A DNA stretch of 64,000 nt from Prevotella sp. (GTDB lineage Bacteria; Bacteroidota; Bacteroidia; Bacteroidales; Bacteroidaceae): positions 44,043 through 108,042 of the forward strand of contig JAJWLX010000006.1 of the NCBI GenBank assembly GCA_021636625.1. Direction: 5' to 3'. Of the stretch, positions 27,625 to 34,268 are shown piece after piece. Each line of letters starts with the position of its first letter. The first letter of the stretch is position 1. A model generated the notes under the pieces. It had not been told where the DNA came from. It made no database searches and saw nothing but the letters and a program-made list of their open reading frames with translations. Position numbers and translations under genes: made by a program.

Positions 27625-28559
27625 TAAGTTTCATCATCACCACTTACAATATGCCTACGGAATATCTGGAAGAATGCCTCAAAAGCATCCTCCAGCTCTC
27701 ACTCAATGCCAAGGAAAGAGAAATCATCCTCGTGGATGATGGAAGCGATATCTGTGCAATCAACGGGCTCACGGAATATCTGTCACAGATCATCTATCTG
27801 CGTCAGCCTAACCGGGGAGCCAGCGTGGCTAGAAATTATGGTATGATGATAGCCAAGGGCAGATTCATCCAGTTTGTGGATGGCGACGACTATCTGGTAC
27901 AGACCGCCTACGAACATTGTCTCGACATCGTAAGATATCATCAGCCAGACATCGTGACTTTCAACTATGTAAAAAACAGGCAGACGGATACTCCTCCTTA
28001 TGAATTGCCGACTCCGATATCGGGCACAGCCTATATGAGCAATCATAACTTGCATGGTTCTGCCTGCTCCTATATTTTCCGCAGCAGCATCAGAGGAACC
28101 CTGCAGTTTACGCCGGGCATCGTATATGGAGAAGATGAGGAGTTTACCCCTCAGCTCTTCCTGCGTGCCGAAAGAATCTTCAAGATGGAGACAGAGGCTT
28201 ATTACTATCGTGAGAATCCGAACTCCGTAACCCATCAGATGGATCATGAGAAGATTACCCGGAAAATGGATAACAGTCTGGAGGTAATCCTGCATCTGCA
28301 GAAACTGCTGGATAAGATTCCGGTGGCTGAAAGACAGGCGCTGAGTCGCCGCATCGCCCAACTCTCGATGGATTATCTGGTAAACAATATCCGTCTGAAA
28401 CATTCGCTGATAGCCCTGAACCACGCCATCAAGAAGTTGAGAAAGCATGGACTCTATCCACTTCCAGACAAGGAATACACCAAGAAATATACCATGTTCA
28501 GAAAGATGATAGGTACATACATAGGAAGAATGGCGCTCCTCTTTTTCATCAAGAAATAA
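27579..28559 (+). CDS. glycosyltransferase family 2
   Basis: 326 residues from ATG 27579, chosen because the MQNQSSHT opening leads directly into VSFIITTYNMP. Motifs: IILVDDGSD, NRGASVARNYGM, FVDGDDY (the DxD equivalent), and YGEDEEFTPQLF for the catalytic-base region. The C-terminal part is basic and amphipathic (FRKMIGTYIGRMALLFFIKK), fitting a membrane-associated end. The 5' end overlaps the preceding gene by 46 bp in another frame. Donor and acceptor are unknown. Confidence 0.9.
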   Translation: MQNQSSHTQNIQAPLVSFIITTYNMPTEYLEECLKSILQLSLNAKEREIILVDDGSDICAINGLTEYLSQIIYLRQPNRGASVARNYGMMIAKGRFIQFVDGDDYLVQTAYEHCLDIVRYHQPDIVTFNYVKNRQTDTPPYELPTPISGTAYMSNHNLHGSACSYIFRSSIRGTLQFTPGIVYGEDEEFTPQLFLRAERIFKMETEAYYYRENPNSVTHQMDHEKITRKMDNSLEVILHLQKLLDKIPVAERQALSRRIAQLSMDYLVNNIRLKHSLIALNHAIKKLRKHGLYPLPDKEYTKKYTMFRKMIGTYIGRMALLFFIKK

Positions 28560-28608
28560 ATAAGAAGGAGGAAGATTTTATCAGATAAATAAAGATTATA
28601 TCAGGAAG

Positions 28609-29757
28609 ATGAAGATTCTATTAATGGGAGAATACAGTAACGTACATGCCACACTTGCCGAGGGACTCCGCAAGCTGGGGCATGAGGTTACCGTGCTCTC
28701 CAACGGCGACTTCTGGAAGAATTATCCACGAGATATCAACATGGTGAGAAAGCCTGGAAAACTGGGTGGAATCCTATATTTGATAAAGTTATACACAATT
28801 GTGCATAAGTTAAGGGGATATGACATCGTCCAGCTCATCAACCCGATGTTTCTGGAGTTGAAGGCTGAGCGTATTTTCCCGATTTACCGGTATTTGAGAA
28901 AGCACAACAGGAAGGTGGTGCTGGCTGCATTCGGTATGGATTACTATTGGGTAAGCGTCTGCTGCCAGGATAAACCATTGAGATACAGCGATTTCAACAT
29001 AGGAGATGATTTACGCACCAATGCCGACGCCCTGAAAGAAAGAAAAGACTGGCTGGGAACCGTCAAGGAAAGACTCAACCGGATGATAGCTGAAGATTGC
29101 GACGGCATCATAGCGGGACTTTATGAATACTGGGTATGTTATCAACCGCATTTTCCACAGAAAACCACGTTTATCCCCTATCCTATCCATACTTATACAC
29201 AATCCCATCAGGATAGGGATAAAAGGGCATCTTCTGTAGAGACATCTTCTGTAGATATTCCCAAAAGACCTTCCCAAAAGTTGAAGTTATTCATAGGTAT
29301 CAACAAAACCAGAAGTGAGTATAAGGGTACGGACATCATGCTGAAGGCTGCCCAGGCAATCGCCGAGAAATATCCGGAAAAGGTAGAACTGCGTATCGCC
29401 CAAAACGTGCCTTTTGCGGAATATGTAAAGATGATGAACGGCAGCGATGCCATCCTCGACCAGCTCTACAGTTATACTCCATCGATGAATCCGCTGGAGG
29501 CAATGGCGAGGGGCATCATCTGCATAGGTGGTGGAGAACCGGAAAACTACGAGATTATCCACGAGGAGCATCTCCGTCCCATCATCAATGTGCAGCCCAA
29601 CTATGAGAGCGTATATCAAGAGTTGGAGCACCTGGTGCTTCACCCGGAACTGATACCGCATCTTAAGCAACAGAGCCTCGAATACATCAGCAAGCATCAT
29701 GAATACATAAAGGTAGCTAAACAATATGAAGAATACTACAAGAGCCTGTTAGCCTAG
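28609..29757 (+). CDS. glycosyltransferase, GT4-like (GT-B fold)
   Basis: 382 residues. The N-terminal Rossmann half begins KILLMGEYSNVHATLAEGL and KLGHEVTVLSNG. The C-terminal half has FIGINKTRSEYKGTDIMLKA, DAILDQLYSYTPSMNPLEAM (replacing the usual EPFGLV-type nucleotide-binding stretch) and GGEPENYEI. It differs from the three preceding GT-A enzymes. A 15-bp in-frame duplication (29228-29255) gives the repeat SSVE-T-SSVD in the interdomain linker. The stop codon lies inside the terminator hairpin, so this is the last gene of the operon. Confidence 0.85.
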   Translation: MKILLMGEYSNVHATLAEGLRKLGHEVTVLSNGDFWKNYPRDINMVRKPGKLGGILYLIKLYTIVHKLRGYDIVQLINPMFLELKAERIFPIYRYLRKHNRKVVLAAFGMDYYWVSVCCQDKPLRYSDFNIGDDLRTNADALKERKDWLGTVKERLNRMIAEDCDGIIAGLYEYWVCYQPHFPQKTTFIPYPIHTYTQSHQDRDKRASSVETSSVDIPKRPSQKLKLFIGINKTRSEYKGTDIMLKAAQAIAEKYPEKVELRIAQNVPFAEYVKMMNGSDAILDQLYSYTPSMNPLEAMARGIICIGGGEPENYEIIHEEHLRPIINVQPNYESVYQELEHLVLHPELIPHLKQQSLEYISKHHEYIKVAKQYEEYYKSLLA

Positions 29758-29764
29758 GCTCTTG
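29739..29764 (+). terminator. terminator hairpin overlapping the stop codon
   Basis: CAAGAGCC (29739-29746) pairs with GGCTCTTG (29757-29764); the TAG stop (29755-29757) is inside. No long T-tract follows. Confidence 0.6.
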
Positions 29765-29860
29765 TAATAAAAGAAGTATCTGAAATCAGGTGATACCGAT
29801 GAAGAAGATTGCTATTATATATAAAGGTAACGATCTTTGGAGAGTAGAGGAATGGCGCTG

Positions 29861-30094
29861 AAGAGGATAAGCCCTAATGATCTTTTATATTCAGCGACGT
29901 TGAATCTCCGTTCAGCGACGTTGAATGTGCATTCAACGACGCTGAATGTATGTTCAACGTCGCTGAACGGAGATTTTCTTTAATAGTATCAGCATTTACC
30001 ATAAAGGATATTCCTATTTTCCTTTAATGGTGTTTTTATTTTCCCTTAAGGATATTTCTATTTTCCCTTATGGGATTGAGTCGTTATTAAACTA
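29861..30094. repeat. left arm of the inverted repeat bracketing the 30-37 kb locus
   Basis: 234 bp that match the reverse complement of 36903-37161 almost throughout, from AAGAGGATAAGCCCTAATGA to the TAG stop codon of the regulator gene (30092-30094). It contains the four-unit 21-bp array (29890-29967) and two tandem AT-rich units with ATTTTCCCTTA. The right arm has one extra 25-bp unit of the latter. Differences are few outside the array cores. Confidence 0.95.
29890..29975. repeat. four TTCA-N7-TGAA units at 21-bp period (left array)
   Basis: Units at 29890-29904, 29911-29925, 29932-29946 and 29953-29967, with 6-bp spacers TCTCCG, TGTGCA and TGTATG. Cores are GCGACGT, GCGACGT, ACGACGC and ACGTCGC. 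Bases 29903-29925 and 29953-29975 form a perfect 23-bp inverted repeat. Confidence 0.95.
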
Positions 30095-30772
30095 CTCATC
30101 CATCCACATCTTGAATCCTTCGCCACGAAGGGTATCCAGGTGGATGGAGGCATCCTTGGCGAAATATCGTCGCAAGTTGTACATCACATTATTCAGACTT
30201 TCTTCGCTACAGTGTACACCTCTCCAAACAGTATCCTTGAGGTCTTGGCGTGGCACGACTTCGCCCTTATTGATCCATAATAGCTTGAGTGTAGCAAACT
30301 CGGTATTGCCCAGTGTCTTCTCGCTGCAGCCACGGAAGCTGAGCACATGAGTCTCTGTATCTACGGTGTAGGCACCCATGTTTATCATACGAGAATTGCT
30401 GAAATCTTTGCGCTTGGCATAGCGGTTTACCCATCCCAGGAACTCACGGCTGTCGAAAGGCTTCTCGATGTAAATCATAGCGCCATTGTTGGCAGCCTCG
30501 GTTTTGAGTTCTGGATCATGTAACGAAGATACACACATGATAGGGATGTCTTCTGCGGCAAGTCGGATGTCGTTGATTCTTTCCAGACTGTTCTCTTCTC
30601 CTATCATCACATCGAGGATGATGAGGTTGGGAGACAGCTTCATGATAAGGCTTTCTACTCCAAACAGCGTGTTTTGAAAATAGACCTCATAGCCTACTTT
30701 TTTAAGTAGCAAGACTGCTGTGTTGCCGAAATCCAAGTCATCATCGACCAATAGTACTTTTATCTTTTCCAT
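30092..30772 (-). CDS. OmpR-type response regulator
   Basis: 226 residues. Receiver domain with VDDD (9-12), phospho-acceptor Asp54 in LIILDVMIG, the Thr/Ser-equivalent CVSSLHD and the Lys of YIEKPF. The winged-helix domain (about 128-226) ends LDTLRGEGFKMWMDE. It is less similar to the other two regulators than they are to each other. It follows the kinase gene by 42 bp on the same strand, so the pair is an operon and should form one phosphorelay. Its stop codon is the inner edge of the inverted repeat. Likely targets: the divergent GLPGLI operon. Confidence 0.92.
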   Translation of the reverse strand: MEKIKVLLVDDDLDFGNTAVLLLKKVGYEVYFQNTLFGVESLIMKLSPNLIILDVMIGEENSLERINDIRLAAEDIPIMCVSSLHDPELKTEAANNGAMIYIEKPFDSREFLGWVNRYAKRKDFSNSRMINMGAYTVDTETHVLSFRGCSEKTLGNTEFATLKLLWINKGEVVPRQDLKDTVWRGVHCSEESLNNVMYNLRRYFAKDASIHLDTLRGEGFKMWMDE

Positions 30773-30814
30773 ATTTCTTATTTTATAATGTTCCTTTAAT
30801 TACGGTTGTTGCTT

Positions 30815-32185
30815 TTAGTTGAGCGGCAATGTAAATGTAAAGGTGCTGCCCTTGCCTAGTTCGCTCACCACCTTGATGGTTCCGCCATGTGCCTTGACGG
30901 CATATTTTACCATGGCAAGGCCTATGCCATATCCGCTCTTATGGTGTGTGGCTGGTATGCGATAGAACTGCTCGAAAATCTTCTTTTGATATTTCTTGTC
31001 GATGCCTACGCCATGGTCAGACACGCTGATGATGGTGAAATGTTCATCCTGTTTGATGTTGATATCAACATTTGCCTCCTTGTCTGAGTATTTAACGGCA
31101 TTCTCCATCAGATTGTGCATCACATTTTCTATCAGGTACTTATCTGCATACACCAGTGCTTTCTCTTCACGATGGTCGTGGATTCCGATGGCATGTGGCT
31201 TGCTGGCATAGTTGATATCTATTTGTTCTTGAGCTTGTTGCGTCAGCTCGATGATGTCAACTTGTTCTTTGTTGATAACCAACTTGCTTTCACTGGCCTT
31301 AGAGGTAATCAGTATTGTCTTGATGGTATTGGCAAGATTCTTGATTTGTCTTTCAGAAGAAGTAATCATCTCCTGCAAGTCAGCATCCTTGATATAGTCT
31401 TTGATGAATCCCAACTTTAGCAAAATGCTTGCCAATGGAGCTTTCAAGTCGTGTACAGTTCCATGAAGGCTAATCTCACGATTCCTCAGGATGTCTTCCT
31501 TGTATCTGATGGCAGTCATCTGGTATCCTACGCAAAAGACGATGATAAGAGCAAGCAGTATGGTAGAGATTAGAGTCTCTATAGAATTTCTGATGAAAGA
31601 AGATGGAGTTATATCCACCTTTGCCTGTACGAAACGGACAGGTTTGAGCCCAATGGCGATAGGTTTGCTTGCTTGCCATCCCTCAATATTCATTGTTTGC
31701 CCATAACACATTATGACTTTTTTGTTCTCATCTAATATTAATAAGGTGTTGGTAAAGTCTTCATTTAGATTCTTCTTGAATATTTGGGAGAGTTTGGCAA
31801 GGTTGATAGGATTACCTTTAGTGGTAAGAATATCTTTGCTCAATAACCCCATAGCTTCAGCTTCTGTTTCGGCAATATCATTGTCTCTAAGATTTTGAAT
31901 ATTGATTTCGGCAAAATCAATAATATCTTCTTTCTTTGGCTTTGCTTTAAGAAAGTCTTCTTCTGTCATAAACTTATAGTAAACTCGCTGTTTCCCATCA
32001 TTATGTGAGTGCTTGTTCTTATGTGCTCGTATTGCATATTCTTCATCGATGGCAATTCTTAGTACAGAATTTATCTTGTCTGTTTCATTGAGGATATAGT
32101 TTTTGTGCTGCAAAGACATGTTATATACTTGTAGCAAAGTAACAACGATAAGTGCTAAAACTGTTATACAATAATATTTTTTCAT
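30815..32185 (-). CDS. membrane sensor histidine kinase
   Basis: 456 residues. Helix 1 about 6-22, periplasmic sensor about 23-200, helix 2 about 203-221. HisKA with His245 in LHGTVHDLKAPLASIL. The HATPase has NLMENAVKYSD, SDHGVGIDKKYQKKIFEQF and SGYGIGLAMVKYAVKAHGG. The sensor domain has no family I recognise; it includes a His/Lys-rich stretch (RAHKNKHSHND) that could bind a ligand or metal. A TATTTTTG element (32219-32226, minus) fits a short leader. Divergent to the peptide/GLPGLI operon, with about 115 bp between the two -7 boxes. Confidence 0.92.
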   Translation of the reverse strand: MKKYYCITVLALIVVTLLQVYNMSLQHKNYILNETDKINSVLRIAIDEEYAIRAHKNKHSHNDGKQRVYYKFMTEEDFLKAKPKKEDIIDFAEINIQNLRDNDIAETEAEAMGLLSKDILTTKGNPINLAKLSQIFKKNLNEDFTNTLLILDENKKVIMCYGQTMNIEGWQASKPIAIGLKPVRFVQAKVDITPSSFIRNSIETLISTILLALIIVFCVGYQMTAIRYKEDILRNREISLHGTVHDLKAPLASILLKLGFIKDYIKDADLQEMITSSERQIKNLANTIKTILITSKASESKLVINKEQVDIIELTQQAQEQIDINYASKPHAIGIHDHREEKALVYADKYLIENVMHNLMENAVKYSDKEANVDINIKQDEHFTIISVSDHGVGIDKKYQKKIFEQFYRIPATHHKSGYGIGLAMVKYAVKAHGGTIKVVSELGKGSTFTFTLPLN

Positions 32186-32218
32186 GCTTAGTTTTTTTAC
32201 TATTAAACTTTAAAAGTG

Positions 32219-32226
32219 CAAAAATA
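32219..32226 (-). promoter_or_regulatory. -7 promoter element, kinase-regulator operon
   Basis: TATTTTTG on the minus strand, 33 nt before the kinase ATG at 32185. The -33 element is not clear. Confidence 0.5.
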
Positions 32227-32316
32227 CAAATAATTTTTCAAAGTAGCGTACTTTCTAACATCATTTTTATATAATAATTTAGGGGGCAAATATTATGTGA
32301 GAAATGATGTAAAAAG

Positions 32317-32348
32317 TTTGGTAGTTTGAGCAATTTGCCGTAATTTTG
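32317..32348 (+). promoter_or_regulatory. promoter of the peptide-GLPGLI-barrel operon
   Basis: TTTG (32317-32320), 20-bp gap, TAATTTTG (32341-32348). Transcription would start near 32355, about 40 nt before the small peptide gene. Confidence 0.75.
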
Positions 32349-32393
32349 CACTTAGATATTTTAATTAATATAAAGAGTAACAGCTATGGATAT

Positions 32394-32489
32394 ATGATGA
32401 AAAATCATGAACTGGGCAAAGTCTTAGGTGGCGGCTATTGGTGGCAAGCACCTAATGGTCAATGGATTTACGATAGTCTTCCAAGATAG
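32394..32489 (+). CDS. 31-residue peptide with double-glycine-like leader
   Basis: The first frame after the promoter. It starts MMKNHELGKVLGGG, followed by YWWQAPNGQWIYDSLPR. The E-L-x-x-x-x-GG spacing resembles double-glycine leaders of exported peptides, and the 17- to 18-residue remainder is rich in Trp and Tyr. It precedes the first GLPGLI gene by 40 bp and is divergent from a sensor kinase. No C39 peptidase, radical-SAM or other maturation gene is in the window. I do not recognise the peptide. A secreted signal or substrate of the adjacent system is a hypothesis; a chance frame in a leader is the alternative. Confidence 0.5.
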   Translation: MMKNHELGKVLGGGYWWQAPNGQWIYDSLPR

Positions 32490-32529
32490 TTAACATGGTA
32501 TAAACTCTTAATTGTAAAAAACGGTTATT

Positions 32530-33351
32530 ATGAGGATTTTAATAAGTATATCGGTATTATTCTTTTATGCACTTTTATTGCAAGCTAAGAATGAGGTTAT
32601 AGATCATGGGCAATTTTTGTGCTCATATTATTATTGTTATTCGAAAGATACGATAAAGAATGATGAGAAAGGAGAGGATTTACTCTTTCTTTCTATCGGA
32701 AAGAATGTTTCAAAATGCTATAGCTATTATACTTATCAGTCTGATTCCTTGCAATCTACAGAAGATGGCAAGGCAAAGTTTCGTGCTTTATTCAAAGAAG
32801 CCTTTAAGCGAGAAGGATATCTGACTAATTCTTTTCCACATCGCAGAATGACGGTATGCGTCTATAAGAATTATCCGCAGAATATGATGACGGTAACGGA
32901 CAATCTGATGTCTCAGTATTATGAATATAGTGATAGCCTGGGTGTACAGAATTGGGTTGTAGAAGGTGATAGCATTAAAAACATATTAGGCTATAACTGC
33001 CAGAAGGCAACCTGCAGATTCCGTGGTCGCTCTTGGACGGCATGGTTTGCCTTGGATGTTCCTATGAGTGATGGTCCTTGGAAATTTTGTGGTCTTCCAG
33101 GTTTGATTATGGAAGTATATGATAAAGGGAAACAGCAATATTTTTGCATCAAGGGATTGCAGAAGGATGCTGGTACGCCTATCGTTTATGATGTCTTCAA
33201 TAGAAAACGGGTAAAGATTGACCGGAAAGCTTTTCTGAAGTCTGAATATAATTATTTTCGTAATTCAAATAGCATAAATGAGGCGATGACAGGAATATCG
33301 CTGGACTCGTCAGATTCTCAACGTAATTATGACTTAATAGAAAGAGAATAG
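32530..33351 (+). CDS. GLPGLI-family protein
   Basis: 273 residues with a signal peptide (MRILISISVLFFYALLLQA). The family motif is complete: WKFCGLPGLIMEVYD (about 192-206), preceded by CQKATCRFRGRSWTAWFALDVP. GLPGLI proteins are exported Bacteroidota proteins of unknown function that often accompany OMP_b-brl barrel genes, as here. Eight or more Cys residues (such as CSYYYC, SKCYSYYTYQ, YNCQKATC) suggest disulfides. It shares most motifs with the next protein, so the pair arose by tandem duplication. Part of the operon starting at 32355. Confidence 0.92.
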   Translation: MRILISISVLFFYALLLQAKNEVIDHGQFLCSYYYCYSKDTIKNDEKGEDLLFLSIGKNVSKCYSYYTYQSDSLQSTEDGKAKFRALFKEAFKREGYLTNSFPHRRMTVCVYKNYPQNMMTVTDNLMSQYYEYSDSLGVQNWVVEGDSIKNILGYNCQKATCRFRGRSWTAWFALDVPMSDGPWKFCGLPGLIMEVYDKGKQQYFCIKGLQKDAGTPIVYDVFNRKRVKIDRKAFLKSEYNYFRNSNSINEAMTGISLDSSDSQRNYDLIERE

Positions 33352-33378
33352 AATATTAATTTTAAACAAGAAAAAGTT

Positions 33379-34221
33379 ATGGAGAGAAAGTGTTTCATAT
33401 TTCTATTTTTAACTTTTTATCTTATTGGCTTTGCCCAAAATAAAAAGATAGATACGGCTAATATGCTGTGTAGCTATGTATATGAATATCTTACGGATAC
33501 GCTGACTGGAGAACAACAGCGCAAGGAAGATTTGCTCTATCTGCAAATCGGAGCAGAGTGTTCAAAATGCTATAGCTATTATACTTATCAGTGTGATTCT
33601 CTGATGGCTTCTCCTAATGGCGATAAACTATGGGATAGCTTCTTGGCTGAAGCTGTTGGAAAAGGATTGAAAGGAAAGCAATTACACAATGCCATACCAC
33701 ATCGCAGAATGTCTGCAACCATCTACAAGAATTATCCGCAAGGAAAGATAACTGTTACCGACTTCTTGCTGGGACAATATTACCTTTATGAAGATGCTTT
33801 AAACTCACAGGAGTGGAATATAGAAAGTGACAGCATGAAGGTTGTTCTTGGACATGAATGCCAAAAGGCTACCTGCTGCTTCCGGGGAAGACAATGGACA
33901 GCCTGGTTTGCCTTGGATGTTCCTGTAAGTGACGGTCCCTGGAAGTTCTGCGGACTCCCTGGCTTGATTATGGAAGTGTATGATAGGGGAAAGCAATACT
34001 ACTTTTGTATTAATGGAATGCAGCAGGTTAGTGCAAAAACTGTTACTTTTGGGGTACTTGACAAGGAATTCAAGCGCTTTCAGAAAACGACAAGAAAGGA
34101 TTTCCTGCAATCAAAATATAAGTATCTGAAAAATTGGAACAGTATTAACGAGGCTTCAACGGGAATATCTCTGGGTGGCTCGGATGAGGCTCTGAAATAT
34201 GATCTGATAGAAAAAGAATAA
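33379..34221 (+). CDS. GLPGLI-family protein, second copy
   Basis: 280 residues, signal peptide MERKCFIFLFLTFYLIGFAQ. Matches its neighbour in SKCYSYYTYQ, PHRRMS, YKNYPQGK, CQKATCCFRGRQWTAWFALD, WKFCGLPGLIMEVYD and the terminal YDLIEKE. It is 27 bp downstream of the first copy and 47 bp upstream of the barrel gene. Even at the DNA level the segment coding for ECSKCYSYYTYQ is nearly identical to its neighbour, so duplication or gene conversion was fairly recent. Function unknown; exported location likely. Confidence 0.92.
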   Translation: MERKCFIFLFLTFYLIGFAQNKKIDTANMLCSYVYEYLTDTLTGEQQRKEDLLYLQIGAECSKCYSYYTYQCDSLMASPNGDKLWDSFLAEAVGKGLKGKQLHNAIPHRRMSATIYKNYPQGKITVTDFLLGQYYLYEDALNSQEWNIESDSMKVVLGHECQKATCCFRGRQWTAWFALDVPVSDGPWKFCGLPGLIMEVYDRGKQYYFCINGMQQVSAKTVTFGVLDKEFKRFQKTTRKDFLQSKYKYLKNWNSINEASTGISLGGSDEALKYDLIEKE

Positions 34222-34268
34222 GTATCAACGTAAAGAGAGAACGGATTGGTTTCTCAAGAAGATAATTT

